A DNA stretch of 64,000 bases. Source: Treponema sp. GTDB lineage: Bacteria; Spirochaetota; Spirochaetia; Treponematales; Treponemataceae. The notes below the pieces were generated by a model. That model searched no databases. It was not told where the DNA came from and was given only the letters and a program-made list of their open reading frames with translations. Shown in pieces: positions 1 to 7,684 of this stretch (within the stretch, counting starts at the first letter, position 1; the number at the start of each line of letters is the position of its first letter). The stretch spans positions 1 through 64,000 of the forward strand of contig JAGCVK010000081.1 of NCBI GenBank assembly GCA_017962415.1, written 5' to 3'. The position numbers and the translations under genes are program-made.

Positions 1-64
1 CTTCGGCTGCGCGCTCCCTGCACATCGCTAACACATATAAGTCAACTTAAAAATGGTTTAAAAA
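1..64. other. window edge, no gene seen
   Basis: No coding frame or RNA gene is visible in the first 64 bases. The left end is GC-richer (cttcggctgcgcgctccctg) and may be the edge of one of the GC-rich intergenic repeats found elsewhere in the window. Confidence 0.4.
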
Positions 65-94
65 ACTAAAGGCGTTCCAACAGGAACGCCTTTA
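65..94 (-). terminator. rho-independent terminator of tRNA-Leu
   Basis: A perfect 11-bp stem (AAAGGCGTTCC / GGAACGCCTTT) with a 4-nt loop lies directly after the 3' end of the reverse-strand tRNA. Read on the minus strand it is followed by AGTTTTTT. Confidence 0.85.
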
Positions 95-176
<82 letters not shown>

Positions 177-192
177 GCGGAATGTGATAATG

Positions 193-221
193 AATATATC
201 AAAAACGCCTCATAGTGTCAA
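193..221 (-). promoter_or_regulatory. promoter of tRNA-Leu
   Basis: On the minus strand a consensus -35 TTGACA (221-216) is followed after 17 nt by TATATT (198-193). The predicted start is about 10 nt upstream of the tRNA 5' end. Confidence 0.75.
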
Positions 222-312
222 TGCAGTTTTTACAAAATTTTGCTTTTTTTTCATTTTTTTTCACTCATAAAAAAACAAATTTTTATAATTCAAAAAATCA
301 AATCGAAAAATA

Positions 313-341
313 TTAACTTTATTTTTTGTATAGTATATTAT
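313..341 (+). promoter_or_regulatory. candidate promoter of the 378-893 lipoprotein
   Basis: TTAACT (313-318), a 17-nt spacer and TATTAT (336-341) lie upstream of the lipoprotein start. The region is AT-rich, so chance matches are possible. Confidence 0.45.
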
Positions 342-377
342 AAAACTAATTTCATAATAAAGGAGAATTTAAACACT

Positions 378-893
378 ATGAAAACAAAAACGATTTTGGG
401 CCTGCTACTCGCAGCCATCACCCTAAGCCTCACAGCCTGCAGCAATGATTCAGCCGACAAAGGCACCTCACCACAATTAAGTGACGTCTTTATTTCAGAA
501 ATAACAAACATTGCCGATGAAGATCTCTATTGGGAAAATTTTGAACTTCACAAAACAAGCAAAGGATTTTATTACAAAAGAGATGAAATAAATAATCTTC
601 CGCACTATTATAAACTTTGCTTCATTTCGTATGATCCAGACCTAGATATAAAAGCAATAGAATTCTCTTATGACAACATTACATATTACACTTTCTTTGA
701 CGAATGCAAAATTGATTATATTTCTTCGCGCAATGCATATAATATTTATTTTGAAGAAAGCGATGTAGGCCATAAAATCCAGTATCTTCGCTTAAGAGAT
801 TCAAAAAACAACATCAGTAATGTATTTGAATTCCCTATTTCTGTAAGCATAGATCCTAACTACGATTATTCAGCAGAACCTGTAACAAAATAA
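378..893 (+). CDS. small secreted lipoprotein, unknown function
   Basis: The function is not recognised. The 171-residue protein begins with a lipoprotein signal peptide: a short Lys-rich start, a hydrophobic stretch (about residues 6-18) and a lipobox ending LTAC, so Cys is near position 21. The mature part is acidic and Tyr/Asp-rich with no motif I can name; a beta-rich fold would fit but is not shown. The ATG at 378 follows AGGAGAA by about 10 nt. An earlier in-frame ATG at 240 would put a non-signal stretch of low-complexity translation in front, so it was not chosen. The gene stands alone between the tRNA and a long terminator that it shares with the convergent EF-G gene. Confidence 0.8.
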   Translation: MKTKTILGLLLAAITLSLTACSNDSADKGTSPQLSDVFISEITNIADEDLYWENFELHKTSKGFYYKRDEINNLPHYYKLCFISYDPDLDIKAIEFSYDNITYYTFFDECKIDYISSRNAYNIYFEESDVGHKIQYLRLRDSKNNISNVFEFPISVSIDPNYDYSAEPVTK

Positions 894-904
894 AATAAGT
901 AAAG

Positions 905-1000
905 AAAAAAAACAGCGTGCCCCACACGAAAAGCTTATTGCTGACAACCGGTCAAGCCGGTTGCAGCATAACTTTAAGTGTGGTACGCGCTGTTTTTTTT
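905..1000. terminator. long bidirectional terminator hairpin
   Basis: Nested arms AACAGCG/CGCTGTT, CCACAC/GTGTGG and an inner perfect stem around CAACCGG/CCGGTTG form one long hairpin. It is flanked by an A-run on the left and eight T on the right. It separates the convergent lipoprotein and EF-G genes. Confidence 0.8.
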
Positions 1001-1024
1001 ATTAATCAACTTATCGAGAAAAGC

Positions 1025-3079
1025 TTAACCAAGCCCGCCAACCTTAAGCTGGAAGTGGCTGAACTCCATAGAAAAACTTGCGCGGCCCTGAGTTGCAGAA
1101 CGGAGATTTGTTGTGAATCCGAACATATTTGCCATAGGAGCCTGAGCGTGAATAACTTCGCCGGTTGTTTTTGAATCCTGGCCCATAATGTTTCCACCGC
1201 GCTGGCTAAGCTGGCTCGAAGCAGGTCCAACAAATTCCTTTGGACAAGCAATATCAACGTTCATAACAGGCTCAAGAATTATAGGATTAGCAGCTGTACA
1301 TGCCTTATCAAAAACCTGAGCGGCACATGCTTCAAAAGCAAAAGTTGTTGAAGTAAGTTCGTTATAATTAATTGCAGTTACCTTTACTCCAACATCTGTA
1401 CAAGGGTAACCATATTTGATTCCAGAATTAAGCGCAGACATAAAGCCATTCTTAATTGCTTCAATAATTTCTTCTGGAACTTCTGCATGGCGGCAGGTAA
1501 TTTCAAAGCTGTTTCCGCTGCCAGTTTCGCGCTGTTCAACTGTGATTGTAAGACCAGCTGTATTTTCTTTTCCGGCAAGCACGCGGCTAAACTCTTCTGT
1601 AGCCTCTGCAGAGCCAGAAACAGACTCACGGTAAGTTACCTGAGGAGCACCAACATTACATTTTACGCCAAAATCATCGCGCATACGGGTAACAAGAACG
1701 TCCAGGTGAAGCTCTCCCATTCCGCTGATAATCAGCTGACCAGTTTCTGCATCTTCGTGACTTGTAAATGTCGGGTCTTCGCGGCTAAGGATTTCCAAAG
1801 TTTCGTTCATCTTATCCTTTTCGCTCATAGATTCCGGCTCAAGGGCAACAGAAATTACCGGCTGAGGGAACTTTGGCTGTTCGAGCAATACTGGGAATGC
1901 TTCACTACCAATAGAATCACCAGTCTGAGCAAGTTTAAGACCAATAAATACGGCAATGTCGCCTGCACTTACTGAATCACAAGGCTCGCTCTTATTTGCA
2001 TGCATACGCAAAATGCGGTTTACGCGCTCGCGCTTCTTTTTATTTGTATTGAAAATCTGAGTTCCTGCCTGGATTTTTCCAGAATACATACGAACGTAGC
2101 ACAAAGGTCCCATTTCGCGGTCGTACTGAATCTTAAATACAAGACCAAGCGGCATTTTTGTTACATCGCAAGGAACATCAACTTCTTCTTCAGTATCTTT
2201 TTTAACACGAATTCCCTTTGCAGCAGGAATATCGAGAGGGCTTGGAAGATAATCAATTACTGCATCAATAAGCGGCTGAACGCCCTGATTATGGCGGGCA
2301 CTTCCCATTACAAACGGAACAAAAGTTCGTGCAATTGTTCCCTTGCGGATTGCAGCCTTAAGCTGATCAACAGTAATTTCGCCGCCTTCAAGATAAATCT
2401 CCATAAGAGCGTCGTCGCTGCCGGCAACCATTTCAACAAGCTTTTCGCGCCATTCGTTTGCCTGGTCAAGGCGGCTTGCATCAACATCAGTTATATCAAA
2501 AGTTTCACCTTCATCTTCTTCGTGCCAGCGGATTTCTTTCATATTAAGAAGGTCGATAACACCTTCAAAGTCCTGGCCTTCTCCGATTGGAATCTGAAGT
2601 GCAAGACAGTCTACACCAAACTTTTCGTGAACATCTTCCATTGAACCAAAGAAGTCTGCACCAATTCGGTCCATTTTGTTCATAAAACAAAGGCGAGGGA
2701 CTGAGAACTCGTCTGCCTGCTTCCAAACAGTTTCTGTCTGTGGCTGAACTCCGTCTACCGCACAAATTACCGCAACCGCGCCGTCAAGTACGCGAAGCGA
2801 ACGCTCTACTTCTGCAGTAAAATCAACGTGGCCCGGAGTATCAATAATATTAATCTGATGTTCTTTCCAGTAAGTTGTTGTAGCAGCAGAACAGATTGTA
2901 ATTCCACGTTCCTGTTCCTGAGCCATCCAGTCCATTGTTGCCTGGCCGTCGTCAATTTCGCCGATTTTGTGAATTTTACCTGTATAATATAGAATACGTT
3001 CAGTTGTTGTAGTTTTTCCAGCATCAATATGCGCCATAATTCCAATGTTGCGCATTTTTTCCAAACTGTTAGCAGCCAT
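1025..3079 (-). CDS. fusA: elongation factor G (EF-G paralogue)
   Basis: Translational GTPase that drives ribosomal translocation. The 684-residue protein has the G1 loop AHIDAGKTT (about residues 16-24), switch I with ITICSAAT, the G3 motif DTPGHVDF and the G4 motif NKMD. Domain IV near the C-terminus carries a HAQAPM loop. Length is close to the usual 690-700. It is not beside rpsL, rpsG or tuf as in a str operon, so it may be one of the extra EF-G copies known in spirochaetes rather than the main factor; the sequence alone does not settle this. The ATG follows a GGAGC ribosome-binding site, and a TATAAT box lies about 40 nt upstream. It ends at the shared terminator at 905-1000. Confidence 0.93.
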   Translation of the reverse strand: MAANSLEKMRNIGIMAHIDAGKTTTTERILYYTGKIHKIGEIDDGQATMDWMAQEQERGITICSAATTTYWKEHQINIIDTPGHVDFTAEVERSLRVLDGAVAVICAVDGVQPQTETVWKQADEFSVPRLCFMNKMDRIGADFFGSMEDVHEKFGVDCLALQIPIGEGQDFEGVIDLLNMKEIRWHEEDEGETFDITDVDASRLDQANEWREKLVEMVAGSDDALMEIYLEGGEITVDQLKAAIRKGTIARTFVPFVMGSARHNQGVQPLIDAVIDYLPSPLDIPAAKGIRVKKDTEEEVDVPCDVTKMPLGLVFKIQYDREMGPLCYVRMYSGKIQAGTQIFNTNKKKRERVNRILRMHANKSEPCDSVSAGDIAVFIGLKLAQTGDSIGSEAFPVLLEQPKFPQPVISVALEPESMSEKDKMNETLEILSREDPTFTSHEDAETGQLIISGMGELHLDVLVTRMRDDFGVKCNVGAPQVTYRESVSGSAEATEEFSRVLAGKENTAGLTITVEQRETGSGNSFEITCRHAEVPEEIIEAIKNGFMSALNSGIKYGYPCTDVGVKVTAINYNELTSTTFAFEACAAQVFDKACTAANPIILEPVMNVDIACPKEFVGPASSQLSQRGGNIMGQDSKTTGEVIHAQAPMANMFGFTTNLRSATQGRASFSMEFSHFQLKVGGLG

Positions 3080-3120
3080 TTTAAGCTCCGTCTGATAAGA
3101 TAAAATGAGAATATTTGGTT

Positions 3121-3126
3121 ATTATA
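3121..3126 (-). promoter_or_regulatory. -10 box of fusA
   Basis: A perfect TATAAT on the minus strand lies about 42 nt before the fusA start. The -35 region is poor (TTTTCA at a 17-nt spacer). Confidence 0.5.
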
Positions 3127-3171
3127 GTGATTTTCGCATAGTTTGAAAAGTTATCTTGTTTTTAGGCGACT

Positions 3172-4347
3172 TTATGATTTTTCAAGCACAAAAGAAATTC
3201 GGTCTATAGCTTCTTTTAACAAAGGCTGCGGCGTTGCTATATTAATTCTTTGATAATTTTCCCCTTCTGTGCCAAACATTGTCCCCCGATCTAACCAAAC
3301 TTTTGCTTTGTTTACAATAATATCATCAAGTTCGCTGTCCAAAATTCCATAAGCAGAAAAATCTATCCATAAAAGAAAGGTTCCTTCCGGCTCAATCAAA
3401 CGAGCTTTCGGAAGTTTTTCTGCCATATACGAACGCAAAAAAGTAATATTTTCACTCAAATGCTTTTTCAAGGCTTCTAACCAGTTTTTTCCATTTTGAT
3501 AAGCTGCCCGAGCTGCAACAAGCCCCATAAGACTTGGTTCATCATAGCCGGTTTTATCTTTTTCTTTGCGAAACAGATTTCTTAAAGCCGGATTTTTTAT
3601 AAAATTTGTTGAAAACTGAAGCCCTGCAAGATTAAAGGTTTTACTTGGCGACATTGAAACAATTGTGTTTTGCGCTACTTCTGGCGAAATTGTAGAAAAA
3701 ACAGTATGAACATTAGGCGCATAAACAAAATCATTATGAATTTCATCTGCAAAAACAAGCACATTATTTCTAAGACAGATTTCACTTAGCCACAAAAGTT
3801 CTTCTTTTGTCCAAACCCGCGAAACCGGATTATGCGGGCTACACAAAATAAAAAGTTTTACATTGTTTTGTTTAATCTTATTTTCAAAATCATCAAAATC
3901 AATCTGCCACTTTCCATTTTTTTCAAAAAGCGACGAGGTTACTGTTTTGCGATTATTTGCTTCAATCATATTTTTAAAAGGATAATAAACCGGCGTTTGA
4001 ATAATTATGCTGTCGCCTTCTTTTGTAAACGCTTTGATTGCCGTTGCCAAAGCAAAAACTACGCCAGGAGTTGTAACCACTTCGCGCCGGTCAAACGTAA
4101 AATTATGTTCGATTTTCTGCCATTCAGAAAGCGCCTGAAAAAAAGAATCATCTAAGCACGAATATCCGAAAATTCCATGATTTACTTTATTATGCAGCGC
4201 TTCAAGAATTTCAGGAGCAGTTGGAAAATCCATATCTGCAACCCAAAGCGAAAGCACATCAGCCGGTTTTCCGCGAACCACAGCTAAATCAGTTTTTATG
4301 CAGTTTGTTCCGTGCCGGTCTGTTATTTTATTAAAGTTATATTCCAT
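3172..4347 (-). CDS. patB: PatB/MalY-type PLP C-S lyase (cystathionine beta-lyase)
   Basis: Class I/II aminotransferase-fold enzyme of the MalY/PatB family, which splits C-S bonds, typically cystathionine to homocysteine, pyruvate and ammonia. The 391-residue length is normal for the family. The family start around SLWVADMDFPTAPEI (residues 33-47), the LCSPHNPVSRVW segment, DEIHNDFV (201-208) and the PLP lysine in SPSKTFNLAG (Lys236) are all visible. The gene is divergent from the NifK-like gene, and the 127-bp gap carries two copies of a 17-bp dyad and two overlapping promoters, so it is probably co-regulated with the nitrogenase-like genes. That points to a role in Met/Cys metabolism. The alternative, a true aminotransferase, is less likely from the motifs. 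Confidence 0.88.
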   Translation of the reverse strand: MEYNFNKITDRHGTNCIKTDLAVVRGKPADVLSLWVADMDFPTAPEILEALHNKVNHGIFGYSCLDDSFFQALSEWQKIEHNFTFDRREVVTTPGVVFALATAIKAFTKEGDSIIIQTPVYYPFKNMIEANNRKTVTSSLFEKNGKWQIDFDDFENKIKQNNVKLFILCSPHNPVSRVWTKEELLWLSEICLRNNVLVFADEIHNDFVYAPNVHTVFSTISPEVAQNTIVSMSPSKTFNLAGLQFSTNFIKNPALRNLFRKEKDKTGYDEPSLMGLVAARAAYQNGKNWLEALKKHLSENITFLRSYMAEKLPKARLIEPEGTFLLWIDFSAYGILDSELDDIIVNKAKVWLDRGTMFGTEGENYQRINIATPQPLLKEAIDRISFVLEKS

Positions 4348-4386
4348 AATTCATAATTCCAAATTTTTCTAAAAATATTTTTATTC

Positions 4387-4403
4387 CCTATTGACTTACT
4401 AGG
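4387..4403. promoter_or_regulatory. 17-bp dyad operator, copy A
   Basis: CCTATTGACTTACTAGG fits the dyad consensus CCTACTAA-N-TTAGTAGG. It contains the -35 hexamer (TTGACT) of the forward promoter. It differs from the reverse complement of copy B at a single base. Confidence 0.75.
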
Positions 4404-4419
4404 TTAGTTATAGTATAAG
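4391..4419 (+). promoter_or_regulatory. promoter of the nifK-like/nifD-like operon
   Basis: TTGACT (4391-4396), a 17-nt spacer and TATAAG (4414-4419) are visible. The -35 lies inside dyad copy A, and the expected transcript start near 4426 is just before dyad copy B. Confidence 0.75.
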
Positions 4420-4440
4420 TGTAATTGCCTACTAAGTCAA
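4412..4440 (-). promoter_or_regulatory. promoter of patB
   Basis: On the minus strand TTGACT (4440-4435), a 17-nt spacer and TATACT (4417-4412) are visible. The -35 lies inside dyad copy B, and the -10 overlaps the -10 of the opposing promoter. Confidence 0.75.
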
Positions 4441-4444
4441 TAGG
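4428..4444. promoter_or_regulatory. 17-bp dyad operator, copy B
   Basis: CCTACTAAGTCAATAGG is the mirror partner of copy A, with centres 41 bp apart. It holds the -35 of the reverse promoter. Confidence 0.75.
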
Positions 4445-4483
4445 TATTAAATTACAAAATATTTTATAGGAGAAATGGCGATT

Positions 4484-5821
4484 ATGGCAAAAATTCTGGA
4501 TCAGCCGCGATATAAATGCGCACTTGCTGCAATGCAGACAGTTCATGCAATTCCTGGTGCAATTCCCGTTTTGCATTCTGGACCTGGTTGCGCAGCAAAA
4601 TTAAATGATAACAATGGAACAAGCGGACGTTACAGCCCGAACATCTTTCCTTGTACGTCTATAAGTGAAAAAGAAGTTGTTTTTGGTGGCTCAAACAAAC
4701 TGCGTTCTACTATAGAAAACGCTCTCAAAGTTATTGATGCTGATTTGTTTGTTGTTCTTTCGGGTTGTACCGGCGAAATTATAGGTGATGATATTGAAGA
4801 AGTTGCCGGAAATTTTGCTGATTCAGAAAAGCCGGTTCTCTGGGCAAAAACTCCGGGTTTTAAGGGAAACAACTACGTTGGCCACGACTGGATTTTAAAA
4901 TCAATTTTCCAGCAGTATTTTGAGCGCGACGAAGTTGTTGCATCTTATTCAGATTCTAATGGCGAAGTAAACAAAGAAAAAGGTCTTGTAAATCTTTTTG
5001 TTGCTCCACCACAGCAGGATCCTTACTGGCTTGGAAACTTGCGCGAAATAGAAAGCCTTCTTAGCGCAATTGGCCTTAAACCAAACACAATTTTTGGCTT
5101 TGGACGCGGGCTTGATAATCTCAAAAAAATTCCACAGGCAGAATACACAATTCTCGTTTCTCCTTGGGCTGGAACAGAAAGTGCAAAATATCTTGAACGC
5201 CGTTTTGGCATTCCACTTTTGCAGTATCCGGTTTTGCCGATTGGCGCAACAGAAACTACAAAATTTCTTCGGGCAGTTCAGGAATTTACAGGAATTGATA
5301 AAGTTGCAGTTGAAAAGGTTATCGAAGAAAAAGAAGCTGAATTCTACTATTACATAGAACGCTTTGCAGATACTTTGCTGGAAACCCGAATTCTTGGAAA
5401 ACGCTTTGCCGTTGCAAGCGACAGCGAATATGCAATTGCAGTTACAAAATTTCTTGTAAATGACATGGGGCTTTTCCCTGAAAAAGTTTTTATTACAGAT
5501 GATGCACCAAAGGCTTACCAGCAAAAAATCACAGATGAACTGAATAATCTGAATTACGGAATTACAACTCCAGTTCAGTTTACAACAGACGGCCATGAAA
5601 TTCATGAGCAGATTAAAGCAGCTGATTTTGCAGGCACACCTTTGATTCTTGGCTCAAACTGGGAAAAGAAACTTGCCGCCGATATTGGCGCGCACTTTGT
5701 AAATGTAAGCTATCCAATGCTTGAAAAACTCGTAATCAACGACCACATTGCAGGCTATTCTGGTGGACTTCATCTTCTTGAACAGATTTTCACCGCAGCA
5801 ATGAGTAAGCTTAAGTTATAG
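4484..5821 (+). CDS. NifK-like nitrogenase component 1 subunit
   Basis: Component 1 (oxidoreductase/nitrogenase family) subunit of a nitrogenase-like enzyme. With this start it has 445 residues. Three P-cluster-type cysteines line up with NifK: Cys12 in the N-terminal RYKCALAA, Cys36 in SGPGCAAK and Cys95 in LSGCTGEIIGDD. Their spacing (24 and 59) is almost that of NifK (25 and 58). EKEVVFGG at 62-69 is another NifK landmark. The protein lacks the long N- and C-terminal extensions of true NifK, as in the short group IV nitrogenase-like subunits. Two start codons are possible: AGGAG at 4468-4472 lies only 2 nt before ATG 4475 but 11 nt before ATG 4484; 4484 is preferred. The NifD-like and cysK genes follow on the same strand. 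It is probably a Mar-like K subunit; calling it nifK would overstate the case, because nifEN are absent. Confidence 0.85.
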   Translation: MAKILDQPRYKCALAAMQTVHAIPGAIPVLHSGPGCAAKLNDNNGTSGRYSPNIFPCTSISEKEVVFGGSNKLRSTIENALKVIDADLFVVLSGCTGEIIGDDIEEVAGNFADSEKPVLWAKTPGFKGNNYVGHDWILKSIFQQYFERDEVVASYSDSNGEVNKEKGLVNLFVAPPQQDPYWLGNLREIESLLSAIGLKPNTIFGFGRGLDNLKKIPQAEYTILVSPWAGTESAKYLERRFGIPLLQYPVLPIGATETTKFLRAVQEFTGIDKVAVEKVIEEKEAEFYYYIERFADTLLETRILGKRFAVASDSEYAIAVTKFLVNDMGLFPEKVFITDDAPKAYQQKITDELNNLNYGITTPVQFTTDGHEIHEQIKAADFAGTPLILGSNWEKKLAADIGAHFVNVSYPMLEKLVINDHIAGYSGGLHLLEQIFTAAMSKLKL

Positions 5822-5849
5822 GCATAAACGCCTATTAGGGATTTTATTG

Positions 5850-5947
5850 TGTCCTAAAAAGTGGGACGCAGATGAAAAATAAGGGGGCCCCCGTGAGGGG
5901 AGATTCCTTGATTTTTCATCGTCGCTGGGGCCCGCTTTTTAGGGCAC
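5850..5947. repeat. 98-nt imperfect stem-loop between nifK-like and nifD-like
   Basis: The outer arms GTGTCCTAAAAAG and CTTTTTAGGGCAC pair with one G-U type mismatch. A middle stem pairs GATGAAAAAT with ATTTTTCATC, and an inner GC hairpin forms around GGGGCCCCC-GTGA-GGGG. A smaller hairpin (TAGGC/GCCTA) sits just upstream at the end of the NifK-like gene. It could be an mRNA processing or attenuation element, or a member of the local GC-rich repeat family. Confidence 0.6.
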
Positions 5948-5976
5948 GGGTGTAAAAGAAATTTAGAGAGGTATTT

Positions 5977-7464
5977 ATGCCATTTAATTTTAGTAATGCA
6001 AATATAGCAATACGAGAAAACCGACTTGGTTCAATTACAGGTTTCGTTGGAGACCTTGAAACTCTGGTAAAAAAATCTGAAGACGGAACATTGCGCAACC
6101 GAGAGCGCTGCTTTAGCCAGTCGAGTTCTTGTCTTTCGGGCTGTGCATTGAATGCACTTGCAGCAATTCGCAATGTTGCAGTTGTTTATCATGCGCCAGC
6201 TGGTTGTACAGCAATGGCAAGTAACGACGCTATAAAATTTGGTCAGATTGCAGCCCGCGTAAACAAAACTACTAATTCCGTTTTTGTCTGCACAGACTTA
6301 AACGAAAAAGACACAGTTTTTGGCGCAACAAATGATTTAAGAAAAATCATTCATCATACATATCAAACTTATAAACCAGACGCAATTTTTGTTTCTACAA
6401 GTTGTGTTTCAGGCGTAACTGGTGAAGATGTAGACGGCGTTGCAAGCGACTTAGACGCAGAACTTCCAATTCCAGTAATTCCAGTTCATTGCGAAGGCTT
6501 TAAAAGTCGTATTTGGGCCAGCGGTTTTGATATTTCTGACCACGCAGTTTTGCAGGGAATTGTTCAGCCGCCAAAAACAAAGCGCCGCACAATCAACATC
6601 AAAAACTTTTACGAAAGCGCGCGCCCGCAGATTACAAAAATTTTTAATGAAGTTTTTGATGCAGAGCCACAATTTCTTTACTGTAACGCAACTATCGAAG
6701 AACTCAGCCATTTGAGCGAAGCTCTTGCAACTGTTTGTATTTGCGGAACTTTGGGAACCTATCTTGGCAACGCTTTGGAAGAAACTTACGGCGTTCCTTA
6801 TGTGCGCACGTTGAACCATTCGGGAATTACAGGTTTTGAAACCTGGCTTCGCGCAATTGGTGATACAATTGGAAAGCGCGCAGAAGTAGAAGCCTACATC
6901 GAAAAGCAGCGGGCAATTTATATTCCGCAGATAGAAGAAATTACAAAGCAGCTCAAAGGTTTGCGCGCTGTAATTGGAATGGGTCCAGGTTTTACTTACG
7001 AAATTGCCCGCGTTCTTCAGGAATTCGGAATGACAGTAGATTACGCTCTTGCCTGGCACTACGACTACAAATACGACAATGGAAAAGTTCCGCCAGCCCT
7101 TGAGCATCTTTTAAAAACTTCTCCAAAAGATATGAAAGTTGCCGTTGCAGACCAGCAAAACTACGAAGTTTTGAACATTTTGAATCATTACAAACCTGAT
7201 GTTTACTTTAGCCGCCACCCGGGAACAACCGTTTGGGCAATCAAACAGGGCTTTGCCGCAGTTTTTGTTGCAGATGAATACACAGTATTCGGCTACGAAG
7301 GAACTCTGAGTTTTGCAAAACTCATTCGCGACACAGTTACAAACCGAAGCTTTGAAAAGAATCTTGCGGCACGCATAAAACTGCCATATACAAAATGGTG
7401 GTACGAGCAGAATGCAGATAAGTTTATCAAGGATGAGAAAGACCGCCCGGTAGGCGGTCGTTGA
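5977..7464 (+). CDS. NifD-like nitrogenase component 1 subunit
   Basis: Partner subunit of the NifK-like protein, 495 residues. Candidate P-cluster ligands are Cys56 (or Cys52) in CLSGCALNA, Cys77 in HAPAGCTAM and Cys143 in TSCVSGVTGEDV. The Cys77-Cys143 spacing of 66 equals that of NifD Cys88-Cys154. Cys256 aligns exactly with the cofactor ligand Cys275 of NifD: in both, 14 residues separate the Cys from a YG(V/I)P motif. The region that aligns with NifD His442 reads VADEYTVFGYEG and has no histidine, so the distal cofactor ligand differs or lies elsewhere. With NifH and NifB encoded nearby and PLP sulfur enzymes on both sides, a Mar-like carbon-sulfur reductase is the best inference. Start: ATG with GAGAGG about 6 nt upstream. 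A GACCGCC/GGCGGTC hairpin lies over the last codons. Confidence 0.87.
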   Translation: MPFNFSNANIAIRENRLGSITGFVGDLETLVKKSEDGTLRNRERCFSQSSSCLSGCALNALAAIRNVAVVYHAPAGCTAMASNDAIKFGQIAARVNKTTNSVFVCTDLNEKDTVFGATNDLRKIIHHTYQTYKPDAIFVSTSCVSGVTGEDVDGVASDLDAELPIPVIPVHCEGFKSRIWASGFDISDHAVLQGIVQPPKTKRRTINIKNFYESARPQITKIFNEVFDAEPQFLYCNATIEELSHLSEALATVCICGTLGTYLGNALEETYGVPYVRTLNHSGITGFETWLRAIGDTIGKRAEVEAYIEKQRAIYIPQIEEITKQLKGLRAVIGMGPGFTYEIARVLQEFGMTVDYALAWHYDYKYDNGKVPPALEHLLKTSPKDMKVAVADQQNYEVLNILNHYKPDVYFSRHPGTTVWAIKQGFAAVFVADEYTVFGYEGTLSFAKLIRDTVTNRSFEKNLAARIKLPYTKWWYEQNADKFIKDEKDRPVGGR

Positions 7465-7510
7465 TAAATAGCAAAGCGTTAAAAAAATTGCGAAAGCAAT
7501 TTTTAGCTTT
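7441..7510 (+). repeat. tandem hairpins at the end of nifD-like
   Basis: GACCGCC/GGCGGTC (7441-7459) overlaps the end of the NifD-like gene. It is followed by a second stem TAAAAAAATTGC/GCAATTTTTA (about 7473-7510). The second hairpin has a close relative at 42668-42714 before sufD. It could act as a partial terminator or an mRNA 3'-end stabiliser between nifD-like and cysK. Confidence 0.5.
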
Positions 7511-7532
7511 ACCACATTGGAGGAAAAAAAAT

Positions 7533-7672
7533 AGCAGGCGTTGCGGGCGGCGCTTGAGCCCGCAGAGGGGGTAGCGGACAAGCCAACAAAGCGGAGCGAA
7601 TCGTCCTGCTTGCAGGAACGATTCGCGGAGCGACTTGGCTTGGGAGCGAGGGGGAGACTTCCCCCCTCCTCT
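7533..7672. repeat. GC-rich intergenic repeat before cysK
   Basis: This GC-rich block contains a strong hairpin (GCGAATCGTCCTGC / GCAGGAACGATTCGC) and an 18-bp palindromic sequence GAGGGGGAGACTTCCCCC at 7648-7665. The same 18 bp recurs exactly at 20232-20249. A good ribosome-binding site (TTGGAGGAAAAAAA) at its left edge has no start codon after it, as if the block had been inserted between it and cysK. Confidence 0.55.
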
Positions 7673-7684
7673 AAGGAGATATTT

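Noticed and set aside
4949-5605. Reverse-strand 218-codon frame under the NifK-like gene
   Set aside because: Cys/Phe/Lys/Asn-rich shadow translation without domains; the forward gene is clearly real.
6451-7107. Reverse-strand 218-codon frame under the NifD-like gene
   Set aside because: The same shadow pattern; no ribosome-binding site or family features.
4484-7464. Bacteriochlorophyll or Cfb (F430) type reductase subunits
   Set aside because: NifB and NifX-like genes are present, NifH keeps NifH-type landmarks, and no tetrapyrrole genes are near.
7541-7684. Longer cysK N-terminus starting in the GC-rich block
   Set aside because: The extra residues are translated repeat DNA, and a clear AAGGAG site lies before ATG 7685.
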